The notes below the pieces were generated by a model. The model did not search any database. It was not told where the DNA came from and worked only from the letters and a program-made list of their open reading frames with translations. DNA of 64,000 nt from Aliivibrio sifiae (GTDB lineage Bacteria > Pseudomonadota > Gammaproteobacteria > Enterobacterales > Vibrionaceae). The translations under genes and the position numbers were made by a program. Location: positions 1,346,138-1,410,137 of the forward strand of contig NZ_MSCO01000001.1 in NCBI RefSeq assembly GCF_002954705.1. The letters are read 5' to 3'. The first letter of the stretch is position 1, and every line of letters starts with the position of its first letter. Positions 1-7,012 of this stretch are shown one piece after another.

Positions 1-266
1 CAATGAGCTCAAATCAAGTCGATTTATGGCGAACTCTAAGTTATGCGGCAAACTGCAACGCTTAAAACATTCAGATAGAACGATCATGATACCGGAACAA
101 GTGATTGAAATGGCCACCATAGATGGAGCAAAAGCACTGCATATGGAAGAGAAAATCGGCTCTTTAGAAGTAGGAAAAAAGGCAGATATCATTATTGTAG
201 AAGACTCAATCTGCCAATATTATGCCAAACTATGACCCATATTCCACATTGGTGCTCCTTGAATAA
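1..266 (+). pseudogene. C-terminal remnant of an amidohydrolase (deaminase/SsnA-like), frameshifted twice
   Basis: This is the end of a metal-dependent amidohydrolase gene entering from the left edge. The segment at 101-205 encodes the typical C-terminal block of the family (IEMATIDGAKAL, then IGSLEVGKKADIII). The reading frame is not continuous. Bases 6-50 read SSNQVDLWRTLSYAA in one frame, and KLQRLKHSD continues one frame over from base 50, as if one A had been lost from the A-run at 50-52. Near 205 the frame shifts again: 213-254 reads ANIMPNYDPYSTLV, the conserved end motif of the family, before a stop at 264. An apparent open frame from the ATG at 26 to 235 is therefore not a real gene. 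Substrate cannot be told from the fragment. A sequencing error could explain one frameshift but is less likely for two. Confidence 0.75.
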
Positions 267-269
267 ATC

Positions 270-288
270 AAACTAAACTGTTTAGTTT
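270..288. promoter_or_regulatory. Palindromic operator 1 (probable TetR site)
   Basis: AAACTAAACTGTTTAGTTT is a perfect inverted repeat of nine bases around a central T. Outward pairing resumes after one mismatch (TAAAT to the left, ATTTA to the right). It sits upstream of the tetR gene. Related palindromes occur at 326-344 and 1498-1516. By position and shape it is inferred to be a site for the adjacent TetR repressor. Confidence 0.65.
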
Positions 289-323
289 AATTTATCGATA
301 ATCTACACTAAGTCAACTGGTTT

Positions 324-352
324 TTGAACTAAACGGTTTATTTTGCTATTAT
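324..352 (+). promoter_or_regulatory. tetR promoter with embedded operator 2
   Basis: TTGAAC at 324-329 and TATTAT at 347-352 are 17 bases apart, a good sigma-70 promoter. The spacer holds GAACTAAACGGTTTATTTT (326-344), a degraded copy of the palindrome at 270-288. A repressor bound here would block the promoter, which suggests autorepression of the tetR-VOC unit. The -10 box overlaps an in-frame ATG at 351, so translation cannot start there. Confidence 0.6.
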
Positions 353-377
353 GGAACCAATAAAGGAGAGAGATGTC

Positions 378-938
378 ATGAAAGAAGAAAAGAGACTGAA
401 TGCATTACAAAAAACGATAGAATTATGTGCTCTGTATGGTTTTCATGGCACGAGCATGGATAAGATTACTGCGGCTACTGGGTTGTCAAAAGCGACTATC
501 TATAAATATTTTCAATCTAAAGAAAATTTGATTGTTAATGCGTTAGAGCTCTTTAGTGAGCAATCTCTATCGAGTGTAAAGGTTCTTTTTGAGAATACAG
601 ATCTGACTCTAGAAGAAAAAGTAGCTCTACGTTTTGAAGGACTTGCTACTTGTATTGATATTGATTCATTTAATGGCTGTTATTTTCAATTGGCGTTTAG
701 TGAATACAGTAATGAAGATCTTGCTATTACTCAGGTTAGTTCACAATATAAGCAACGAACTCAAGAGTTACTCATTGCGCTATTAAATCGACATGGAATT
801 GATTATGCTGAACTGAAAGCCAAAAAGGCAGGATTGGTTTATAACGGTTTGTTAGCAACATTGCAATTAACGAAAGATATATCACTTATTGAATTAGCTC
901 ATCAATTGTTTTTAGATATTATTTTTAAATCTGAATAG
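378..938 (+). CDS. TetR/AcrR-family transcriptional repressor
   Basis: A 186-residue DNA-binding regulator. The N-terminal helix-turn-helix is clear: an LCALYGFHGTSMDKI stretch followed by GLSKATIYKYFQSKENL, the TetR-family signature. The C-terminal part is the helical ligand and dimer domain, whose ligand cannot be predicted. I place the start at 378 because AAAGGAGAG lies at 362-370 with normal spacing; the upstream in-frame ATG at 351 lies inside the -10 box. The VOC gene begins 20 bases downstream, so the two are probably co-transcribed. Three related palindromes (270-288, 326-344, 1498-1516) are its likely targets, which would make the Grx-TVP38 pair part of its regulon. Family call is firm; the regulon is inference. 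Confidence 0.88.
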   Translation: MKEEKRLNALQKTIELCALYGFHGTSMDKITAATGLSKATIYKYFQSKENLIVNALELFSEQSLSSVKVLFENTDLTLEEKVALRFEGLATCIDIDSFNGCYFQLAFSEYSNEDLAITQVSSQYKQRTQELLIALLNRHGIDYAELKAKKAGLVYNGLLATLQLTKDISLIELAHQLFLDIIFKSE

Positions 939-958
939 TATGTAGGCAGAGGTTAGTT

Positions 959-1339
959 ATGGAAATTAGTCATTTAGACCATCTAGTGCTTACGGTAAAA
1001 AGTATTGATGACACTATCGCTTTTTACACTCGCGCACTTGGAATGACAAAAGTAACCTTTGGTGAGGGGCGAGTGGCTTTGTTATTTGGTGATCAAAAAA
1101 TTAATCTACATGAACAAGGCAATGAGTTTGAACCAAAAGCTCTAAATGTAAAAAACGGAAGTGCTGATCTTTGTTTTATTATGAAAACGGATATTTCAGA
1201 AGTAATAAAACACCTAGAAGAACAAGGAATCACGATTATTGATGGGCCGGTCTTACGAACAGGGGCTTTAGGGCATATAATCTCTATCTATCTCAGAGAT
1301 CCTGATGGCAATCTGATAGAGCTCTCTAATTATCTTTAG
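959..1339 (+). CDS. VOC-family (glyoxalase/bleomycin-resistance fold) protein
   Basis: A 126-residue single-domain vicinal-oxygen-chelate protein. It has the paired beta-alpha-beta-beta-beta pattern: ISHLDHLVLTVKSIDDTIAFY at the start and LRDPDGNLIELSNYL at the end. The usual metal-ligand positions are visible as His in DHLVL, His in INLHE and Glu in NLIEL. Overall it resembles the small VOC proteins annotated after Salmonella STM3117, whose substrate is not known. Such proteins form dimers that bind a metal and act on small electrophiles or antibiotics. It follows tetR by 20 bases and is probably controlled with it. Given the redox-type genes downstream, a role in handling a reactive electrophile is possible but is inference. 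Confidence 0.85.
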   Translation: MEISHLDHLVLTVKSIDDTIAFYTRALGMTKVTFGEGRVALLFGDQKINLHEQGNEFEPKALNVKNGSADLCFIMKTDISEVIKHLEEQGITIIDGPVLRTGALGHIISIYLRDPDGNLIELSNYL

Positions 1340-1469
1340 TTTTATATCTAAGTAGACAAATCATCACCCATAGATGGTTATCTTATCGTTTATCACCTAT
1401 ATCTTATTCATTATGCAAAAATAACGGCTATTATTAAGTTAATTAATTATGTCTTTTGTTTTTTAATTG

Positions 1470-1516
1470 TTGACATAAACTTGATATAGGCTAAATTAAA
1501 CTAAACAGTTCAGTTT
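1470..1516 (+). promoter_or_regulatory. Promoter with operator 3 for the Grx-TVP38 pair
   Basis: TTGACA at 1470-1475 and TAAATT at 1492-1497 are 16 bases apart, a strong sigma-70 promoter. Directly after the -10 box, overlapping the expected transcription start, lies AAACTAAACAGTTCAGTTT (1498-1516). This is nearly identical to the palindrome at 270-288, with one mismatch between arms. It fits repression by the TetR protein encoded at 378-938. Confidence 0.65.
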
Positions 1517-1542
1517 AATTTATATCGGTAAGGGATAAAATC

Positions 1543-2127
1543 ATGAAGCCAATTAAAATCACGTTATATCGTTGGGCAGGCAGTTGGGGACCTTTTAAAG
1601 TTAATATTCCTTGCGGTGAATGCACGTTAACGAAAGATATCCTACAAGATACATTTAATACTGAGCTTGCTGGGATCCCAATTGAATTAGAAGTGAAAGA
1701 TTGGCTATCCCATTGGTGGGAACCATTAAAACTTAAAACATGGCATGCACCAATTATTATTGTTGAAGATAAAGTGATCAGTGAAGGCGAAGCATTAAAT
1801 CGTGGCGTTTTAGTTCAGGCAGTTATTGCACAAGTCGCTAAGCAAGATGACATTAAAGGAAATGTTGTTTTTGGTAAGGCTACTTGTCCGTTTTGCATTA
1901 AAGCTAAAGCTGCTTTAGATGAGGCAGGAGTAGAGTATGTTTATCATGATGTTGTGAAAGACAGTGCGGCTCTATATCGAATGATCCCTGAAGTTAAAGC
2001 GATTATTGGTGAGAAAACACCCGTAACGGTTCCTCAGATTTGGTTAGATGGTAAATATGTTGGTGGCTTTGATGAGCTGACAAAAATCATGAATACTGAT
2101 GTGAAAGCAGGAGGAGATCATGAATAA
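1543..2127 (+). CDS. Two-domain thioredoxin-fold/glutaredoxin protein
   Basis: A 194-residue cytoplasmic protein with two thiol-redox modules. The N-terminal part (about 1-100) has a CGEC motif at residues 24-27 in a thioredoxin-like setting. The C-terminal part (about 105-185) is a canonical glutaredoxin: CPFC at 115-118, the TVPQIW segment carrying the cis-proline, then the GG glutathione-binding turn in KYVGGFDEL. It would be expected to reduce disulfides or mixed glutathione disulfides. GGATAA precedes the ATG. The stop overlaps the start of the next gene by 8 bases, implying translational coupling to a TVP38-type membrane protein. The palindrome at 1498-1516 places it under the local TetR. 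The glutaredoxin call is firm; the function of the N-terminal CGEC domain is unknown. Confidence 0.85.
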   Translation: MKPIKITLYRWAGSWGPFKVNIPCGECTLTKDILQDTFNTELAGIPIELEVKDWLSHWWEPLKLKTWHAPIIIVEDKVISEGEALNRGVLVQAVIAQVAKQDDIKGNVVFGKATCPFCIKAKAALDEAGVEYVYHDVVKDSAALYRMIPEVKAIIGEKTPVTVPQIWLDGKYVGGFDELTKIMNTDVKAGGDHE

Positions 2128-2803
2128 GAAACTAATATTGCTCATTGTACTTCTTGTTTCATTTGCCGTTGTTTATTTAAATTTTGGTCATTTATTAACG
2201 CTAGAACAAATTAAAGGGTTTCATCAATCGCTTCAAAGTGACATACAGGAAAATCTTTTCTTTTATAGTGCGGCTTACTTTTTTTCTTATGTTGTTGTTA
2301 CTGCATTGTCTATTCCTGGAGCTGCTGTTGTTACGTTACTTGGCGCGGCTTTGTTTGGTTTTTGGTGGAGTTTGCTACTGGTTTCTTTTGCGAGCAGTAT
2401 CGGTGCGACTATTGCTTTTTTAAGCAGCCGTTATTTGTTAAGAGAGTGGGTAGATAGCAAATTTAAAGATAAACTTGTACCTATAAACCAAGGTGTTGAG
2501 AAAGATGGTGCCTTTTACTTACTCACATTACGATTAATTCCTATTTTCCCATTTTTTGTTATTAACTTGCTCATGGGATTAACGAAGATTAGTGCAGGGC
2601 GTTTCTATCTCTTTAGTCAATTAGGTATGTTGCCAGGAACGATGGTATACCTTAATGCTGGTACACAATTATCAGAGATTACGTCGTTATCTGGATTGAT
2701 TTCTCCTCAAATATTAGGTTCATTAGCCTTGCTTGGCGTATTCCCAATTGCGATTAAATTTGTGATTAATTTGATTCAAAAACGACGAGCTCAAGCGGAA
2801 TAA
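2120..2803 (+). CDS. TVP38/TMEM64-family (DedA-type) inner-membrane protein
   Basis: A 227-residue integral membrane protein. It has an N-terminal membrane segment, then the VTT-domain core: re-entrant and membrane helices around SIPGAAVVTLLGAALFG and the RLIPIFPFFVINLLMG motif characteristic of TVP38/DedA proteins. Family members are lipid scramblases or transporters in the inner membrane and are often linked to thiol or metal redox enzymes. Its ATG at 2120 lies inside the end of the glutaredoxin-like gene, so the two are translated together. A strong hairpin follows at 2813-2850. The coupling suggests a membrane step tied to thiol chemistry, which is inference. Confidence 0.87.
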   Translation: MNKKLILLIVLLVSFAVVYLNFGHLLTLEQIKGFHQSLQSDIQENLFFYSAAYFFSYVVVTALSIPGAAVVTLLGAALFGFWWSLLLVSFASSIGATIAFLSSRYLLREWVDSKFKDKLVPINQGVEKDGAFYLLTLRLIPIFPFFVINLLMGLTKISAGRFYLFSQLGMLPGTMVYLNAGTQLSEITSLSGLISPQILGSLALLGVFPIAIKFVINLIQKRRAQAE

Positions 2804-2812
2804 CCATAAATA

Positions 2813-2850
2813 AAAAAGAACGTATTGATAGTTATCTTTACGTTCTTTTT
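2813..2850. terminator. Bidirectional intrinsic terminator
   Basis: AAAAAGAACGTA at 2813-2824 pairs perfectly with TACGTTCTTTTT at 2839-2850 around a 14-base loop. A-rich and T-rich flanks suit both strands. It lies between the convergent TVP38-type gene and the periplasmic binding protein gene. Confidence 0.8.
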
Positions 2851-2876
2851 ATGTTTGTACTTTTAAAGTAAAGAAG

Positions 2877-3638
2877 CTATCGAAGAGAATTTTTTTTCAT
2901 TAACTCTTCATCAATTCCTTTCAATTTCATCTCATCCATAATGAAATTCATTGTATTTAGCAGTTCTTGTTCACCTTTAGGTACAAGATACCCAAACTGA
3001 CTTTTTGTAAATGGATTATCACATCGAGCGGCTTCTAAGCGCTGATCTGTTGCTTGGTAATAGAGAGCTTCTGGCGTTTCAGTAACCATGACATCAACTT
3101 TTCCTGTTGCGACGGCTTGGGGAACATCTAAGTTGTTTTCATAACGTGTAAAACTAGCTTTCTTTAAATTATCATTAGCAAAAATTTCATTTGTTCCACC
3201 GATATTAATACCGACACGAATTTTTTCTAAATTAACTTTATCTAGCGTATTAAATTGCTCAGCTGTACCTTTAGCGACAAGAAAGCATTTACCGAAAGTC
3301 ATATAACCTTGTGTTTGCTCTGCGTTTAATTGACGTTGCATTTTTCGGGTGATCCCGCCCATTGCTATGTCATATTTGTCTGCGTTTAAATCAGGAATTA
3401 GGTTTTTCCATGATGTTTTAACCAGTTCTAGTTTTACTCCAAGTTGATTTGCTACGTGTTTCGCAACATCAATATCGTAGCCTGCGTAGTTTTTGCCATC
3501 AAAAGAAGAGAAGGGCTTGTAATCACCAGTGGTACCAACACGAAGAACGCCAGATTCTTGAATATCATCTAGGCGATCGGCTTGGGCTGAACAGGAAGCT
3601 GCAAGTAAAAGCGAAAGGCATAATAGTTTTGTTTTCAT
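2877..3638 (-). CDS. Periplasmic solute-binding family protein, cyclohexadienyl dehydratase (PheC)-like
   Basis: A 253-residue exported protein with a signal peptide (MKTKLLCLSLLLAASCSAQA, cleavage likely near residue 20). The mature part is a family 3 solute-binding fold: SGVLRVGTTGDYKPFSSF near the N-terminus, YDIAMGGI, and IGGTNEIFANDNLKKA. These segments match Pseudomonas periplasmic cyclohexadienyl dehydratase more closely than ordinary amino-acid binding proteins, and a Glu is kept in the TETPEAL segment where the enzyme has its catalytic acid. It may therefore convert prephenate or arogenate rather than bind for transport. No transporter permease or ATPase gene is adjacent, which also favours an enzyme. 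The exact activity is uncertain. Confidence 0.75.
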   Translation of the reverse strand: MKTKLLCLSLLLAASCSAQADRLDDIQESGVLRVGTTGDYKPFSSFDGKNYAGYDIDVAKHVANQLGVKLELVKTSWKNLIPDLNADKYDIAMGGITRKMQRQLNAEQTQGYMTFGKCFLVAKGTAEQFNTLDKVNLEKIRVGINIGGTNEIFANDNLKKASFTRYENNLDVPQAVATGKVDVMVTETPEALYYQATDQRLEAARCDNPFTKSQFGYLVPKGEQELLNTMNFIMDEMKLKGIDEELMKKNSLR

Positions 3639-3925
3639 AAGATATTTTTATTTATAAGTTTAATCAACAAACCTATCACTTTTTTTTAAACTAACACATC
3701 AAACCATTCGATAAATAACGATAAAAAAACATCGAAAAGCCTATTTTCGTTGATTGTTCTGCTAAATACATCATTATTACTGATGCTTTTATCTTTAAGT
3801 GTTAAGGGTATGGATTAATTGTTAGTTGTTATTTCTAGTAGCCCTTTCCCCATAAGGGCTCTTGCTGGTTTTTCAAATAAAACTGGACTATGATTTGCGC
3901 CTTTATTATTACAGTGTGATGTATC

Positions 3926-4819
3926 ATGTCCGTTCTTCTACTCTTACAGATTAGCCTAATTATTGGTGGCGCAATTTTTCTCTATATGCTTATTAAATTA
4001 TGGATGAGAAAAAAGGGAATAGAGAAGAACACAAATGTGATCGCAATTGGTCTTATTGGTGGGTTTGCTAATTTCTGTGACACATTAGGTGTAGGAAGTT
4101 TTGCCATAAAAACAGCGGGCTATAAGCAATTTAAGCTTCTTGATGATAAAGACCTACCTGGAACAATGAATGCTCAAGCAACCATGGCGACGGTATTTCA
4201 AGCTCTAATATTTTTGACGGCAGTTAATGTTGATTTAACAACATTACTTAGTTTAATTGTTGCCGCGTGTGCTGGTGCAACGATAGGGGCTCGATTGGTT
4301 TCTAATTTTGATCGTCAACTGATTCGATTGATTATGACTGGTGCTTTATTTGTGGTGGCACTGTTAATGTTTGCTGGACAATTTCATTTGTTCCCACTTG
4401 GTGGAGACGCACTTGGTTTATCTGGTGAGAAGTTAATGATCGGTATTATAGGTAACTTTATTTTTGGTGCGTTGATGACGGTTGGGATTGGCTTATATGC
4501 ACCATGCATGACAATGATTTACTTATTAGGAATGAATCCATTAGCGGCATTTCCTATCATGATGTGTTCATGTGCTTTTTTATGCTTCTTCTCATCAGGT
4601 AACTTTATTCAAAAAGAGGCTTTGAACTCAAGAGCTGCGCTAGTTGTAGCGGTGACTGGTTCTATTGGTGTATTTATTGCTGCATTTATCGTGAAATCGT
4701 TAGATGTAGAAATGTTGGCTTGGTTAGTGTCTTTTGTTGTTCTTTATACTGCGGTAACTATGTTGCGATCTTGGCAACAAGGTCGAAAAGAAGCAATGAT
4801 TGAATCAAATGCTCAATAA
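3926..4819 (+). CDS. TauE/SafE (TSUP) family membrane permease
   Basis: A 297-residue membrane protein with about eight hydrophobic segments. Typical family features are a first half with IGLIGGFANFCDTLGVGSFAI and a second half with IGNFIFGALMTVGIGLYAPCMTMI-type segments, the two related halves of a TSUP transporter. Family members export or import sulfite, sulfonates or other small organic anions; the substrate here cannot be told. The ATG at 3926 has only a weak ribosome-binding site. The 287 bases upstream contain a 7-base hairpin at 3840-3860 and no other gene. It is probably monocistronic. Confidence 0.85.
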   Translation: MSVLLLLQISLIIGGAIFLYMLIKLWMRKKGIEKNTNVIAIGLIGGFANFCDTLGVGSFAIKTAGYKQFKLLDDKDLPGTMNAQATMATVFQALIFLTAVNVDLTTLLSLIVAACAGATIGARLVSNFDRQLIRLIMTGALFVVALLMFAGQFHLFPLGGDALGLSGEKLMIGIIGNFIFGALMTVGIGLYAPCMTMIYLLGMNPLAAFPIMMCSCAFLCFFSSGNFIQKEALNSRAALVVAVTGSIGVFIAAFIVKSLDVEMLAWLVSFVVLYTAVTMLRSWQQGRKEAMIESNAQ

Positions 4820-4915
4820 ATAGTCGATAAATGGCGAGTTTCAAGCACATATTTATTGGAGATATAAAAAGTTCATGGTATTTTTCACCTACCAATTATT
4901 TATGGATTTTTTATC

Positions 4916-5482
4916 ATGCCAAAGGCAAGTGACATTAAGAAAGGTTCAGCAATTGAACACAACGGTAAAGTATTTTTCGTTAAAGAAATCAGTAAGCTAA
5001 CACCAAGTGGTCGTGCTGGCGCAACGTTATTCCGTATGCGTATGTATGACGTAGCAACTGGTTCAAAAGCAGATGAGAGCTTTAAAGCGGACGATATCAT
5101 CAGCCTAGCTGATTTTAGCCGTCGTAGTGCGACTTTCTCTTATGTTGATGGTGATGAGTATGTATTCATGGATGCAGAAGATTACACGCCATACAACTTT
5201 AACAAAGAAGCTATCGAAGAAGAGTTACTTTTCATCTCTGAAGAGACGCAAGGTCTTCAAATTTTAATCGTTGATGGTGCGCCAGTTGCGATTGAATTAC
5301 CTTCAGCAGTTGATCTAGTTATCGTTGATACAGCGCCTTCAATTAAAGGTGCTTCTGCAAGTGCTCGTACTAAACCAGCGACAATGACAACTGGTTTAAC
5401 GGTACAAGTTCCTGAGTACATTGCTAACGGTGAGAAAGTTAAGATCAATACGACTGAGCATAAGTTCATGAGCCGTGCTTAA
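4916..5482 (+). CDS. efpL: Elongation factor P-like protein EfpL (YeiP)
   Basis: A 188-residue paralogue of elongation factor P. It binds the ribosome near the E site and relieves stalling at polyproline and similar motifs. Three beta-barrel domains are expected: KOW-like N-terminus (1-65), central OB (66-128) and C-terminal OB (129-188). The tip loop reads LTPSGRAGA with Arg at residue 33, the residue EfpL uses in place of the modified lysine of EF-P. The C-terminus [19 protein letters not shown] is typical of the family. This is separate from EF-P itself. It is a single gene followed by a palindromic repeat and then a terminator. Confidence 0.93.
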   Translation: MPKASDIKKGSAIEHNGKVFFVKEISKLTPSGRAGATLFRMRMYDVATGSKADESFKADDIISLADFSRRSATFSYVDGDEYVFMDAEDYTPYNFNKEAIEEELLFISEETQGLQILIVDGAPVAIELPSAVDLVIVDTAPSIKGASASARTKPATMTTGLTVQVPEYIANGEKVKINTTEHKFMSRA

Positions 5483-5498
5483 TCATTTTAGATAATGT

Positions 5499-5662
5499 TA
5501 TACCAATTCCATTAATTATCTGATCATTATTACTGGTTAAATAACTCAATAGTTGCGTTAAAAATTATTATTGTAGAATAACTACTTATAAGAGTTTTTC
5601 CTTACTCTTAAGTGATTTTCCTGCGTAGTAAATAGATCACTTAATTAGTTACATTGGAATTA
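5499..5662. repeat. Vibrio-type intergenic palindromic repeat, copy 1
   Basis: About 164 bases of non-coding sequence with imperfect terminal inverted repeats. The left end begins TATACCAATTCCATTAATTA and the right end, read in reverse, begins TAATTCCAATGTAACTAATT. The core GTTGCGTTAAAAATTATT and TGTAGAATAACTACTTAT recurs with changes in the second copy at 21574-21740. It carries no open frame. It resembles the ERIC-like, MITE-sized repeats scattered in vibrio genomes. Copy ends are approximate. Confidence 0.7.
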
Positions 5663-5697
5663 TTTAAATAAAAATGACATTATTTTAAAGAATTGAA

Positions 5698-5724
5698 AAG
5701 GCCAACTATCTGATAGTTGGCCTT
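5698..5724. terminator. Bidirectional intrinsic terminator between efpL and thrE-like
   Basis: AAGGCCAACTA (5698-5708) and TAGTTGGCCTT (5714-5724) form a perfect stem with a five-base loop, flanked by A-run and T-run. It serves the convergent genes on both sides. Confidence 0.85.
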
Positions 5725-5769
5725 TTTTATTATCTTTTTTTGGATAAATACTGGTATTAATATACTTGG

Positions 5770-6948
5770 TTATAAATCACGTTCAATTTTTGGAGAATAA
5801 ATTGAATAAGCTGTAATTTGTCCGGCAACAATAGCTGAGAACATAAATAGGGCAGATAATCCGATACTCGGTATTGGTAAGATAGACTGCTCAAAGACGC
5901 TTTGACTTGCGCTCACTAAGATACGGCTTCCTGGTACAAGAATGATGATCCCTTGAACAATAAAGATAATGCCAGTTAAGTTCAAACGTCTTGCAATCCA
6001 AGTTCCATAAAGAGTGATTAATACCGTTGTAACCCAAGTCCCAACAACCCATCCACCATCGAATCCAAGATAGAAAGGTCCCCACATGCCTAATGCGGCA
6101 ACGGGTAAACTGTATAATGTATCTTTTGGTCTTGCTTTAAACATAACTCCAATCGAAAACGAAATAATAGGTAAACCAATTATTTGTAACCAAAGAGGGA
6201 ATTCATTTTGATAGGTAATGGAGTCGGATACGCCGAAAATTGCTTCTCCAAAATGAAGCCCAATGATGATACCAATAAGCAGCTTTATTAAGGTAAGGAA
6301 GCATTGACCAAGTAAGCTGGTTCCTGAAACTAAATCATTAAAAGCTAAACATTCTAACGCATTAGAAATTGACAGCCCGGGGACAAAAAGCACTACGGCT
6401 GCAATGCATAACCCTAAAATTGGGATGGGGAGACCAAGACTAGCAATAAAAGTGACGGTAAAGGCTATTATCAAAGCACTAAAAAATTCGACAGCAATAC
6501 TGCGACGCTTAGTGCAAATAACTTGGCAGCACCAGACTAGAAAACCAAGAATAAAGCTAACCCAAAGAGCTTCATATGTGGAGCCTACAAGCATTAAAAA
6601 AGCGGGTGGGATACAAGTGTTGGCTAAAAGTACTATCCAAGTAGGGTAAGAGACCCCTTCTGCAGGAGCTAAAGGCACAGGTGTAAGAGGTTGCTGAAGT
6701 TGGATAATAGTATTAGCGAGTAAACCGAGATCAATACTTGCTGGTTTGTGCCGCTTCATAATGACTGCATTATTATCGTCTGGAAACTGATAATTTATAG
6801 AGGTTGGAGTGGCTTGTATCATGCAATTTACGCCGTATTTATCGGCATAAAAAGTGGTGTAACGTTCTACTTTATAAGGGGCACACCCGCAACGGTGCAG
6901 AGTGTCCCCAATGTCAACAATCCGGTTGATTCGATATTGTGAAGGCAT
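5770..6948 (-). CDS. ThrE-family threonine/serine exporter
   Basis: A 392-residue inner-membrane protein combining the two halves that are separate in some bacteria (YjjP- and YjjB-like). The N-terminal soluble section begins RINRIVDIGDTLHRCGCAPYK and includes an IQATPTSINY-type segment. About ten hydrophobic segments follow from residue 100 on. Key motifs include GLPIPILGLCIAAVVLFVPG and, in the second half, GIIFIVQGIIILVPGSR. The family exports threonine and serine with proton-motive force. It is a single gene convergent with efpL. Confidence 0.87.
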   Translation of the reverse strand: MPSQYRINRIVDIGDTLHRCGCAPYKVERYTTFYADKYGVNCMIQATPTSINYQFPDDNNAVIMKRHKPASIDLGLLANTIIQLQQPLTPVPLAPAEGVSYPTWIVLLANTCIPPAFLMLVGSTYEALWVSFILGFLVWCCQVICTKRRSIAVEFFSALIIAFTVTFIASLGLPIPILGLCIAAVVLFVPGLSISNALECLAFNDLVSGTSLLGQCFLTLIKLLIGIIIGLHFGEAIFGVSDSITYQNEFPLWLQIIGLPIISFSIGVMFKARPKDTLYSLPVAALGMWGPFYLGFDGGWVVGTWVTTVLITLYGTWIARRLNLTGIIFIVQGIIILVPGSRILVSASQSVFEQSILPIPSIGLSALFMFSAIVAGQITAYSIYSPKIERDL

Positions 6949-7012
6949 GTCCGTATTCCTACTATTTAATTACTAAATAAGGGTCTCTATATCGAGAGAG
7001 CACTTTATATTA

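Noticed and set aside
26-235. A 69-residue open frame from ATG 26 that looks like a small gene
   Set aside because: It is the middle part of a frameshifted amidohydrolase; conserved sequence continues in other frames on both sides.
3840-3860. AGCCCTT/AAGGGCT hairpin upstream of the TauE-like gene
   Set aside because: Only seven pairs and no proper T-run directly after; no known riboswitch or leader matches.
5257-5469. Antisense open frame over efpL
   Set aside because: It overlaps a conserved gene and its codon pattern mirrors the sense strand.
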